Positions 7,607 to 14,938 of a stretch of DNA of 29,663 nt are shown piece by piece. The stretch is from JBIKVP01 sp044356745 (GTDB taxonomy: Bacteria > Pseudomonadota > Alphaproteobacteria > Rhizobiales > Beijerinckiaceae): positions 1-29,663 of the forward strand of contig JBIKVP010000020.1 of the NCBI GenBank assembly GCA_044356745.1, written 5' to 3'. Made by a program: the position numbers and the translations under genes. The notes beneath the pieces were generated by a model. That model was not told the DNA's origin and did not search any database. It worked only from the letters and a program-made list of their open reading frames with translations. Position 1 is the first letter of the stretch; each line of letters starts with the position of its first letter.

Positions 7607-7906
7607 TCAATAACGTTTTTGAATTTCTTGGGCAACCGTCAGCATGTCTAAATCTTCGGAATTTTGTCCAAAAACTACAGCTGCGTTATTCAATAAATCA
7701 CGTGGTGTAATTTCATTTTGACCATTTGAAAGCGCATTCCAAGCTGCACGTGTTTCTGCAGGGGTTAATTCAACACCAGCGGTTAAAGACTTGTCTTGTA
7801 GTGCGCCGTTAAACTCAGACGTTGATATTGTGTTTTGATCACTCGCGGGTTCACGAGTTGCCATACCTTCTGCCACACTACCTAAAGATTGATTTATGTT
7901 CTTCAT
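7607..7906 (-). CDS. Hypothetical 99-residue protein
   Basis: I do not recognise a family. The protein is soluble, with a polar N-terminal part rich in Ser, Thr, Gln and Asn (to about residue 35) and two predicted helices after it. Segments ISTSEFNGAL and GQNEITPRDLL look like the helix starts of EF-hand pairs, but the calcium ligands are largely missing. The frame is free of stops, starts with ATG after an AGAAGAG-like ribosome site, and ends 71 nt upstream of recG on the same strand. No signal peptide or membrane segment. It may be lineage-specific. I am fairly confident it is a gene, but not about any function. Confidence 0.55.
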   Translation of the reverse strand: MKNINQSLGSVAEGMATREPASDQNTISTSEFNGALQDKSLTAGVELTPAETRAAWNALSNGQNEITPRDLLNNAAVVFGQNSEDLDMLTVAQEIQKRY

Positions 7907-8267
7907 ATAGGCTCTTCTTGTATATAAATTTTATGTCAAAACATAGTTACCATAGATTTTTCCAAATAACAAGACAGTTTTTGGTTCCATAATATATATT
8001 ATGCGAATTATGAAATACAGAGAGATGGCTCTAGGCAGTTCTGGATTATGGAATACTGAGACTTAGTTTTTGGTAACGCTGTGTAGCGCTGGTTTTATGT
8101 CAGATGGCTATCATCACTCTATAGGAAGCTTCTTTGAGTTGAGCCGCTTGGTTGGTGGCTGCATCAATTTCTTTAAGTTAAGCCACTACTACAAACTGGA
8201 TTGTTGTTTCAGCTTACAGCGCTAATCACACTAACGAAAAATGATATCAACTCTCATCAACCGCCCA
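7907..8267. other. Intergenic region with no intact gene
   Basis: AT-rich near 7910-8010, where it probably holds the promoter of the 99-residue protein gene. A possible coding remnant lies at 8100-8210 on the minus strand and is listed separately. Nothing else recognised. Confidence 0.5.
8100..8210 (-). pseudogene. Possible degraded coding remnant with a 39-bp-spaced repeat
   Basis: One minus-strand frame reads LKEIDAATNQAAQLKEAS after an in-frame TAA and stops at 8100. The nucleotides show two similar stretches 39 bp apart (starting 8131 and 8170, both like TCTTTRAGTTRAGCC). Coiled-coil character recalls the tail of a chemoreceptor, but this is too short to assign. Could be chance. Confidence 0.2.
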
Positions 8268-9203
8268 TCACTTTAAGATTGTTGATTTGATCCAAGCGGC
8301 AGGAAAATGTCGTTTGAGAATTTTGGCGGCATTTGCGGCTTTTGAGCATGTCTCGTAAAGACCAAAGCACGTTCCGCCTGAACCGGACATGCGCGCTATT
8401 TGACAATCAGGTGTTTGACGAATGGCTGTCAGAACAGTCTCAATGATTGGCGCAATCGCAACGGCACTTGGTGTGAGGTCATTGTGCGTGTGTTGCAAAT
8501 ACTCAATAAGTTCAACGACTGCCGTGAAATATGTTGGTGACGCTGTATAACTTGAAAAAGCACATTCGCGATCTTTAAAATGCTGGAAGACCTGCGGCGT
8601 TGAAATGTGTATCGGTGGTGTCACCAGTACGGCAAACAGGCGCGGTAAGGTTACAGGTGCACTCAGCACATCACCAATGCCTGACATAAAGCACGTTTTT
8701 GATGTGAGACATACGGGAACATCTGCACCTGTTGATTGAGCCGCTAATATGATCGCAGGATGGTCAACGGATATGTGATGGGCTTTTGCAAGCAACCGCA
8801 ATGCGGCTGCGGCATCGCTTGATCCACCGCCAATGCCGCCCCCTAAGGGCAGGCGTTTAATCAAGTGAAAATGCCCTGCCCTGATCGGTTTTACATCGTT
8901 AGGCGCATGGATGATAAATTGTTGTGCCGCTTTTATAACAAGATTTTCAGTGGGTTGGGATAACGCATTGAGCTCAAGTGCCCTTGTTCCTGAATATGTA
9001 ATTGAAAAGTTATCATGGTTAGCATTTTCAAGCGTCGTGAGTTCAAGCGTATCGTGACAACCCGCAAAAGCGACAAGGCTATAAAGATTATGATACCCGT
9101 TGCTAAGTCGTCCAGTAATATGCAAATTAAGATTGATTTTCGCACATGCTCGCGACAAGACATGTGTTTGAGGCGCAATCACATCTTGAATTTTAGCCGC
9201 CAT
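8268..9203 (-). CDS. ispE: 4-diphosphocytidyl-2-C-methyl-D-erythritol kinase
   Basis: Phosphorylates CDP-methylerythritol with ATP in the non-mevalonate (MEP) isoprenoid pathway. A GHMP kinase: an N-terminal CAKINLNLHITGRLSNGYHN motif with the substrate-binding region, the glycine-rich ATP loop PLGGGIGGGSSDAAAALR, and the C-terminal MSGSGGTCFGLYE motif. At 311 residues from the ATG at 9203 it is slightly longer than usual (about 290). The frame is open to 9257, which would add 18 residues with no family counterpart, so I prefer 9203. It overlaps the end of the TPR gene by 11 nt, so translation is probably coupled. It is the last gene of the xerD-hisI-TPR-ispE run. Confidence 0.95.
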   Translation of the reverse strand: MAAKIQDVIAPQTHVLSRACAKINLNLHITGRLSNGYHNLYSLVAFAGCHDTLELTTLENANHDNFSITYSGTRALELNALSQPTENLVIKAAQQFIIHAPNDVKPIRAGHFHLIKRLPLGGGIGGGSSDAAAALRLLAKAHHISVDHPAIILAAQSTGADVPVCLTSKTCFMSGIGDVLSAPVTLPRLFAVLVTPPIHISTPQVFQHFKDRECAFSSYTASPTYFTAVVELIEYLQHTHNDLTPSAVAIAPIIETVLTAIRQTPDCQIARMSGSGGTCFGLYETCSKAANAAKILKRHFPAAWIKSTILK

Positions 9204-11016
9204 TGACTTTTGAGCGCTCTGCTTCTTTATCAGCGCCCCCTGCCCCCATCTGCTCAACGGCCTCTAGCCCTTTATCAAGCTTGATGAGAATTTTAGCGAG
9301 ATCTTCGGGGTCAGGGTTAAGATCTTTAGCATGTTGCCATTGAAAACGCGCCTCAAGTTTACGCCCAACTTTCCAATACACATCGCCTAAATGATCATTG
9401 ATCACAGGATCAGCGGGACGAAGCTCAATCGCCTTTTCAAGCTCGCGTAACGCATCCTCATAACGCCCAAGACGATAAAAAGCCCACCCTAAACTATCGA
9501 TGATGTAACCATCGCGTGGTTGAAGTTCAACAGCTTTGCGCAGCATTTCAAACGCTTCATTGACGTTGAGATTTTGATCAACCCACGAATAGCCCAAATA
9601 ATTGAGCACCAATGCTTTTTCGCGTCCAAGCGCATCAGGCACAAGAGACAACGATTTTTTTAAGTCAGCTTCCGCTTTTGCCCACTGCTTAATGCGTTCA
9701 AAAGATATACCGCGATAATAAAACAGGCTCCAATGCGTTGCATCTGGTGCGGCGATTGAATCAACAGCTTTCGTGTAAGTTTCAACGGCTTTGTCAAACA
9801 TTTTGCGGCTGCGATAGATATTACCAAGCGCCATTAAGGCATCATAATCTTTGGGGAAACGTGTCAAATAAGCTTCAAGATGCGCAACCGCTTCCTCTTT
9901 TTTGCCAAGTGTTTCAAGTGTTAAGCCAATCTGCACCTCTACGCTCGATTTTAAAGGTGAATCACCTGATATCTGGCTATACATAGCAATTGCTTGCTCG
10001 GGCTGTTTTAATCGCTCAAAAAGATCGCCCAAGGTCACCAATGCCATGACATGTTTAGGGTGCACATGCAGCGCTAAGCGCAGATAAATGAGCGATACTA
10101 CACTGTCATCTTGGCGTGTACCTGCACTTGCAAGGCCATAAAGAACCTCTGCAGCTCCTTCACGTGCAGAATTAACAAAAAGCGGCAAAGGCTTGTTATC
10201 TTTTATTTTTTGAAGCGCATCTGTAACGATAGGCTGACGCGGTAAAGCGCGTTCAAACGCCTCATAAACGGTGCGAGACACGTTCATTTTATTTTGTGCT
10301 GCAAGAACACGGGCATACGCATCAACAACTCGCAATGTTGTACGCTCACCTTCAAAAGAGCGTCTCAAACGCTGTTCAGCTTCTGGAAAGCGACCCATCA
10401 CACTGGCCATCAGGCCGACGTGATAATCACGGAAGATTGCATATACAGGTTCACTGCCAAGCCGATCTGCGGTTTGACGCGCACGATCCAGATTTTTTGA
10501 TCCTACCCAGCTCCACGCAGAGAGTAATGTCGCTGTGAGATCAGCGCCTCGCCCTCTTCCTCCGCGATTAAAATGCTGACGTGCATTAACATAATTTACT
10601 TTCGCGAGATCGTCCACACCAAGTGCAAGATGCGCGATGTTGTTGCTAGGCTCAAGCTTAACAAGTCGCTCAGCCATCTTAATCGCATCAGACATATCAC
10701 CTGCAGCGAGCGAGGCCGCAAATGCACGCTCAAGTAAATCCACGTTGCGCGGATCAGATTTTAATGCTTCACGATAAAAGATTGCAGCAGCAAGCGTATC
10801 ACGTGATGACATGGCACTGATTGCGGCAAGGTAATTACCTTCAAAGCTTTCCGCAGCTTCAAGTGTATTAAGTTTTGAGGTTATCATCTGTGATTGATCA
10901 ATGCTTTTTGATTGTGCAGGCGCACTGACATTCATCACCATGAGAGCGCACAAAGTGAAGACGGGAGCCTGCAAAGTTTTTTGCCAACACCACATGATCC
11001 GATGAAATTTGATCAT
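9193..11016 (-). CDS. Exported tetratricopeptide-repeat protein
   Basis: About 607 residues with an N-terminal hydrophobic segment (FTLCALMVMNVSAPAQS) that reads as a Sec signal peptide ending in an A-x-A-type site. The rest is helical repeats of about 34 residues. The clearest TPR units are near the C-terminus (ALVLNYLGYSWVDQ, GYIIDSLGWAFYRLGRYEDA, PVINDHLGDVYWKVGRKLEA). Related alphaproteobacterial proteins sit next to ispE and are thought to be periplasmic or membrane-associated scaffolds; substrate unknown. Two starts are possible: ATG at 11016 (chosen) and an in-frame GTG at 11028. Neither has a strong ribosome site. Overlaps ispE by 11 nt and follows hisI by about 60 nt. Confidence 0.88.
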   Translation of the reverse strand: MIKFHRIMWCWQKTLQAPVFTLCALMVMNVSAPAQSKSIDQSQMITSKLNTLEAAESFEGNYLAAISAMSSRDTLAAAIFYREALKSDPRNVDLLERAFAASLAAGDMSDAIKMAERLVKLEPSNNIAHLALGVDDLAKVNYVNARQHFNRGGRGRGADLTATLLSAWSWVGSKNLDRARQTADRLGSEPVYAIFRDYHVGLMASVMGRFPEAEQRLRRSFEGERTTLRVVDAYARVLAAQNKMNVSRTVYEAFERALPRQPIVTDALQKIKDNKPLPLFVNSAREGAAEVLYGLASAGTRQDDSVVSLIYLRLALHVHPKHVMALVTLGDLFERLKQPEQAIAMYSQISGDSPLKSSVEVQIGLTLETLGKKEEAVAHLEAYLTRFPKDYDALMALGNIYRSRKMFDKAVETYTKAVDSIAAPDATHWSLFYYRGISFERIKQWAKAEADLKKSLSLVPDALGREKALVLNYLGYSWVDQNLNVNEAFEMLRKAVELQPRDGYIIDSLGWAFYRLGRYEDALRELEKAIELRPADPVINDHLGDVYWKVGRKLEARFQWQHAKDLNPDPEDLAKILIKLDKGLEAVEQMGAGGADKEAERSKVNGG

Positions 11017-11073
11017 AAAAACACTCACTTAAGGCTGTTGGCTCACAAGAAAAGCTATTGAAAAAACGAATCG

Positions 11074-11499
11074 CTAGACTATGGCACATTCGGGAAGTAT
11101 GTTCAAAACAGCTCCCTTGTCCTCATCAAAAGTGACAGTGCGATAAAAGCATGACTGCCGCTGCGTGTGACAGCACCCGCCGTCGCCAGCCACATCAACC
11201 TTGATCCAGATAGCATCTTGATCACAATCAACGCGCATCTCTTTAATGGTTTGGATTTGCCCTGAGGTGTCGCCCTTGTGCCATAGACATTGGCGCGAAC
11301 GTGACCAATACCATGCCTCACCCGTTTCCAAAGACTTAGCAACCGATTGCGCATTCATGTGGGCGAGCATCAACACATGGCCCGTTTTAACGTCCGTTGT
11401 TATGCATGTGATGAGACCATTCGCATCAAAACGCGGCGCAAAAATGAGACCTTCTTCAAGCTGAGTTTTATCATTCAATGTGGGAAATATAAGTGACAT
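11074..11499 (-). CDS. hisI: Phosphoribosyl-AMP cyclohydrolase
   Basis: Third step of histidine synthesis: opens the adenine ring of phosphoribosyl-AMP. The 141-residue single-domain form carries WSRSRQCLWHKGDTSG, the metal-binding aspartates in VDCDQDAIWIKVD, and the zinc cysteines in GDGGCCHTQRQSCFYR. There is no fused HisE domain, as usual in alphaproteobacteria. I chose the ATG at 11499 (MSLIFPTLNDK); the frame is open to an ATG at 11544 with no ribosome site. Its neighbours are not histidine genes: xerD upstream and the TPR gene downstream on the same strand. Confidence 0.95.
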   Translation of the reverse strand: MSLIFPTLNDKTQLEEGLIFAPRFDANGLITCITTDVKTGHVLMLAHMNAQSVAKSLETGEAWYWSRSRQCLWHKGDTSGQIQTIKEMRVDCDQDAIWIKVDVAGDGGCCHTQRQSCFYRTVTFDEDKGAVLNILPECAIV

Positions 11500-11570
11500 T
11501 GGCGCAACTTTCAGGTTGAAGAGATTTTTGTTATATTGTTTCATAATGATGTGGAATGAAAGACAATATT

Positions 11571-12518
11571 TTATGATGGGTCTTTCGATAGCGGGTGTAA
11601 ATCATTGACCATGTGATGCATGCGCTCATCGGACAAATGTGTGTAAATCTGCGTGGTCGCAATATCAGCGTGACCTAGCAACTCCTGAACAATCCGCAAG
11701 TCAGCGCCATTATGTAAAAGGTGTGTCGCAAAAGCATGACGTAGAACGTGAGGACTGATCTGTTTTGCATTGAGACCCGCTGCCGTTGCAACTGCTTTAA
11801 GATCGCGCGCAAACGCCTGACGCGTTAGATGTCCGCTCTCACTGTCCGCCGGAAAAAGCCATGTTTTTTCCTGCTGTTTAGGATGATGTGACAGATGTTC
11901 AAGATAAATTTGTACCGCTTCTTTTGCCTTGGCAGTGAGGGGCACTAAGCGTTCTTTGTTGCCTTTGCCCTTGATAATCAGAAAGTTCTCTCGTGATTTT
12001 GCCGCACTCAATGGCAAGGCCATAAGCTCTGACACACGCATTCCTGTTGTATAGAGCAGTTCTAATAATGCAGTCATACGGGAGGCTCGCAACCGAGACA
12101 AACGTGATGAGTCAAGAGCACTGCGCCCCTCAGTGACGCTGTTTAAAAGTCTTTCAACTTGATCCATTGAAAGCGTTTTAGGCAATGATCGCCCCTGTTT
12201 GGGCGATTGAATACCCGCTGCTGGGTCATCACTACGTTCTGCTTCAGTATAAAGAAAAAGGTGGAATTGCCGAATTGCCGAGAGCTTACGTGCCGTTGAA
12301 GTCGCCATCAAACCTTGTGCATAAAGGTGATCAAGGTAACGTCTTACATGAGATGCATCGCAGTTTAGCGCATGAACATGACATTGCCTGAGAAAGACAT
12401 CGTAATCCTCCAAATCACGTCGATAAGCATCAAGCGTATGATGTGAAGCGCCCCGTTCTGCACTCAGCATATCGCAAAAATTTTTTATACATGAAAATGA
12501 GGGATCTAAAATGGTCAT
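11571..12518 (-). CDS. xerD: Site-specific tyrosine recombinase XerD
   Basis: Cuts and rejoins dif sites with XerC to resolve chromosome dimers. The 315-residue protein has an N-terminal SAM-like domain (FCDMLSAERGASHHTLDAYRRDL) and a C-terminal catalytic domain with all key residues in order. These are the Arg in TTGMRVSEL, the Lys in IKGKGNKERLVPL, His and Arg in SPHVLRHAFATHLL, the His of LLGHADIATTQIYTHL, and the Tyr of the same segment. The length and the SAERGAS start favour XerD over XerC or a phage integrase; its position among core genes agrees. The start is the ATG at 12518. The ribosome site is weak. hisI follows about 70 nt downstream. Confidence 0.93.
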   Translation of the reverse strand: MTILDPSFSCIKNFCDMLSAERGASHHTLDAYRRDLEDYDVFLRQCHVHALNCDASHVRRYLDHLYAQGLMATSTARKLSAIRQFHLFLYTEAERSDDPAAGIQSPKQGRSLPKTLSMDQVERLLNSVTEGRSALDSSRLSRLRASRMTALLELLYTTGMRVSELMALPLSAAKSRENFLIIKGKGNKERLVPLTAKAKEAVQIYLEHLSHHPKQQEKTWLFPADSESGHLTRQAFARDLKAVATAAGLNAKQISPHVLRHAFATHLLHNGADLRIVQELLGHADIATTQIYTHLSDERMHHMVNDLHPLSKDPS

Positions 12519-12537
12519 ACGCCGATCTGTCGATATT

Positions 12538-12634
12538 AAATTGGCTCAATTTAGTCTATAGCACCGTTGCAAGCGGACGATAAAGCAGCTATTTACGCAC
12601 AATGATGAGATGTGAATCAAAGCGCGATCACATC
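12538..12634. promoter_or_regulatory. Two inverted repeats upstream of the cytochrome c gene
   Basis: AAATTG-GCT-CAATTT (12538-12552) is a perfect 6-bp inverted repeat. GATGTGA (12609-12615) and TCACATC (12628-12634) are 7-bp arms 12 nt apart. Either may be an operator in the region between divergent xerD and the cytochrome gene. The second resembles a CRP half-site pair but the spacing (12 rather than 6) is wrong for CRP. Confidence 0.3.
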
Positions 12635-12689
12635 GCTTGGGTTAAAAATACCTGAGAGCCTGTTTGACGCGAAAAAATGGATTATGAAT

Positions 12690-13238
12690 ATGGACTCGTT
12701 TGAGTGGAATAAAGTGTTTGGTGGTCTTTTGGGTGTGGCTCTTTTTGTTATGGCCATAAACATGGTGAGTGAAGGCATTTTCCACTCATCAAAGCCAGCG
12801 ATTGCAGGTTATGAGCTGCCGACCGTTGAGGTTGCACAAGCGACAGGTGGCGCGCAGCAACCTGCTGCTCCAAGTATTCCACTTCCTGAACTTCTCGCCA
12901 AAGCCGATGCTAAAAAAGGCGAAAGTGCCGCTAAAAAATGCGTTGCCTGCCATTCCTTTGATAAAGGTGGCCCCAATAAGGTTGGTCCAAACATGTGGGA
13001 TGTTGTGAACCGCGTGAAAGGTCAGGTCGCAGGTTTTGGTTATTCAGCGGCTTTGAAAGAGCGTAATGGCAAAGGTGAGAAATGGGGATATGATCAACTT
13101 AATGGTTTTCTAGAAAATCCAAAAAAATACACACCTGGCACAACAATGGCGTTTGCAGGCGTGAGCAAGCCAGAAGAGCGCGCGGACATTATCAGCTACC
13201 TTCGTGGATTATCCGACGCCCCTGCCCCGTTGCCTTGA
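12690..13238 (+). CDS. cycM: Membrane-anchored class I cytochrome c (CycM-like)
   Basis: The protein starts MDSFEWNKVFGGLLGVALFVMAINMV, an uncleaved N-terminal anchor like that of rhizobial CycM (which begins MDSFE-NK). An Ala/Pro-rich linker and a monohaem domain follow: CVACH at residues 84-88 and a distal Met in TTMAFAG near 153. It should be a periplasm-facing electron carrier between the bc1 complex and the aa3 oxidase. I chose the ATG at 12690, with GGA 8 nt upstream. The frame is open to a GTG at 12612, but those residues lack family counterparts and overlap an inverted repeat. 182 residues is normal. Confidence 0.93.
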   Translation: MDSFEWNKVFGGLLGVALFVMAINMVSEGIFHSSKPAIAGYELPTVEVAQATGGAQQPAAPSIPLPELLAKADAKKGESAAKKCVACHSFDKGGPNKVGPNMWDVVNRVKGQVAGFGYSAALKERNGKGEKWGYDQLNGFLENPKKYTPGTTMAFAGVSKPEERADIISYLRGLSDAPAPLP

Positions 13239-13283
13239 TCAAAAAGATGATTTTGGATTGGCACGGGGGTAGGTCGTCTTGAT

Positions 13284-14189
13284 TTAAGTTCGTAAAGATC
13301 CATTCATGATCACAACAGCTTCACCGCCAATTTCGATGTGGTGAAGAGCGCCTTCACGAATGCTGAATTGAAGTTCAATGATGCTGGGTCGCCCCATTTC
13401 AAAGCCTTGTTCGATCATAAAGGTATGCGTGCCTTCACCAAGATGCTCAAACTCCATAAGAACACCCGCAAACGCAACAGCGGCTGATCCTGTGGCAGGA
13501 TCTTCCGCTATTCCCATTTGCGGCGCAAACATACGGGCATGAAAATGATTACCCGCTTCTAGTGGCTCATTGGTGTAAGCATAAATCGCTTGATGCTCCC
13601 GTGCACCGAATACATCATCAAATAAATGAGGGCGCGGTGTAATGCGCTGCAAAGCCTCAATCGTTGCGATGGGGATAAAATCAAACGCTCCACTCACCCC
13701 GTGACGGGTTGGTTCATGATGACCAAACCCAATATCATGCGGATCAAGACCCAAGGCTTTTGCAACGTCATTTACAGGAGCACCTTGCCCGATATAACGC
13801 GGCAATACAGGTGCGCGAAAACGTGCTTTGCCGCGTCCTGCTTTTAAAATCTCAACAGCACATGGAATAATACCTGCGCTGCACTCTAAACCGAAATTGC
13901 GTGCGCCTTTACGCCCCCCCTGATCATGAAGTGCGAGTAAAACAGCTGTGCCAATGGTTGGATGGCCTGCAAAGGGTAATTCACTTGCTGGGGTAAAAAT
14001 GCGCATCTTTGCCCGTTGACGCTTTTCAGTTGGCGGAAATAAAAACACGGTTTCAGAGAGATTGAATTCACGCGCAATAATTTGCATTTTTTCGGTATTA
14101 AGCTCATCGCAATCAAGCACAACCGCAAGTGGGTTGCCAGAAAAACGGCGATGCGTAAACACATCCAGCGTAACAAAACGGCGTTTCAT
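13284..14189 (-). CDS. PhzF family isomerase/epimerase-like protein
   Basis: 301 residues with the two-fold diaminopimelate-epimerase-like fold of PhzF proteins. FSGNPLAVVLD and NLSETVFLFPP come first, then ASELPFAGHPTIGTAVLL (catalytic region) and, in the second half, MGIAEDPATGSAAVAFAGVL. PhzF itself isomerises a phenazine precursor, but most bacterial homologues have unknown substrates and there are no phenazine genes here, so I assign the family only. The ATG at 14189 has a weak AGGA-type ribosome site. Transcribed divergently from the DedA gene, with two inverted repeats between them. Confidence 0.93.
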   Translation of the reverse strand: MKRRFVTLDVFTHRRFSGNPLAVVLDCDELNTEKMQIIAREFNLSETVFLFPPTEKRQRAKMRIFTPASELPFAGHPTIGTAVLLALHDQGGRKGARNFGLECSAGIIPCAVEILKAGRGKARFRAPVLPRYIGQGAPVNDVAKALGLDPHDIGFGHHEPTRHGVSGAFDFIPIATIEALQRITPRPHLFDDVFGAREHQAIYAYTNEPLEAGNHFHARMFAPQMGIAEDPATGSAAVAFAGVLMEFEHLGEGTHTFMIEQGFEMGRPSIIELQFSIREGALHHIEIGGEAVVIMNGSLRT

Positions 14190-14228
14190 TGATTGTCCTG
14201 AAAGAAGAGATTCGAAGCAACATCATTG

Positions 14229-14283
14229 ATGCGTCATACGCATTTCGCAAGTACAACGATGCAATGTGGTGTATGCGTTGTAC
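14229..14283. promoter_or_regulatory. Two inverted repeats between phzF-like and dedA-like genes
   Basis: ATGCGT-CAT-ACGCAT (14229-14243) is a perfect 6-bp inverted repeat. GTACAACG (14251-14258) and CGTTGTAC (14276-14283) form 8-bp perfect arms 17 nt apart. The second pair ends just before the dedA ribosome site, so it could be an operator or a hairpin in the mRNA leader. Confidence 0.4.
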
Positions 14284-14303
14284 AAAGCAAAGGGGATCAT
14301 TCA

Positions 14304-14846
14304 ATGTTTGCAGAACTGGCACAAACAATCGCTATGTTTTTTGCAACCATTTCAGATTACGCAATCGCATGGGTTAAGGTGAATGAAGCATGGGCTCCCT
14401 TTATTGTGGCTTTGCTGGCATTTTGTGAATCAGTCGCTATTTTATCGCTGATTATTCCTGCTACTGTCATTCTTGTTGGTGTCGGTGCGCTTATCGGTGC
14501 ATCTGGTATTGAATTTTTCCCCATTTGGTTTGGGGCTGTTTTGGGTGCGTGTTTGGGCGATTGGCTTTCATTTTGGTTTGGGGGGCGTTTTAAAACTGCG
14601 ATGTATCGCATCTATCCACTTTCAAAACACCCAGAGATTATCACAAAAGGCGAAGCGTTTTTTCACAAATACGGCCCTTGGAGTGTTTTTATTGGGCGTT
14701 TTTTTGGCCCATTACGCGCTGTGATTCCACTTGTTGCAGGAATTTTTGGAATGCGTAGGCTGTACTTTCAAATGGCAAATATCTCATCGGGTATGGTTTG
14801 GGCATTTGTGCTGTTGGCGCCTGGGGCAGCATTACTGAGTTCATAA
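14304..14846 (+). CDS. DedA family membrane protein
   Basis: 180 residues. The family signatures are the acidic-start re-entrant segment FCESVAILSLIIPATVILVGVGALIG and the conserved YGPWSVFIGRFFGPLRAVIPLVAGIFGM motif with its G-R-F-G-P-R residues. DedA proteins are inner-membrane lipid transporters or scramblases, some implicated in undecaprenyl-phosphate recycling or proton-dependent resistance; the substrate here is unknown. I chose the ATG at 14304, preceded by AAGGGG at ideal spacing. The upstream in-frame ATGs (from 14226) lie in the inverted-repeat region. A hairpin with a T-run follows. Confidence 0.92.
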   Translation: MFAELAQTIAMFFATISDYAIAWVKVNEAWAPFIVALLAFCESVAILSLIIPATVILVGVGALIGASGIEFFPIWFGAVLGACLGDWLSFWFGGRFKTAMYRIYPLSKHPEIITKGEAFFHKYGPWSVFIGRFFGPLRAVIPLVAGIFGMRRLYFQMANISSGMVWAFVLLAPGAALLSS

Positions 14847-14853
14847 TGTGTTT

Positions 14854-14919
14854 AAACGCACTTTCACGAGTTGTTCACTTGATAAGACTAGTGTGCTCTC
14901 GCTAATTCCGCGTTTTTTT
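14854..14919 (+). terminator. Possible terminator after the dedA-like gene
   Basis: AAACGC (14854-14859) can pair with GCGTTT (14910-14915). Inside are further CGAG/CTCG and CACT/AGTG pairings, and a run of seven T follows. A long, branched structure, so less certain than a simple hairpin. Confidence 0.4.
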
Positions 14920-14938
14920 ATCAATAAGGATTGTTTCA

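Noticed and set aside
11571..12518. The tyrosine recombinase as an integrase tied to the tRNA-Leu event.
   Set aside because: Length, motifs and placement fit the housekeeping XerD, and it is about 10 kb from the tRNA locus.
12609..12634. CRP or FNR box before the cytochrome c gene.
   Set aside because: The half-sites are 12 nt apart, not 6 (CRP), and the sequence does not fit FNR; kept only as an inverted repeat.
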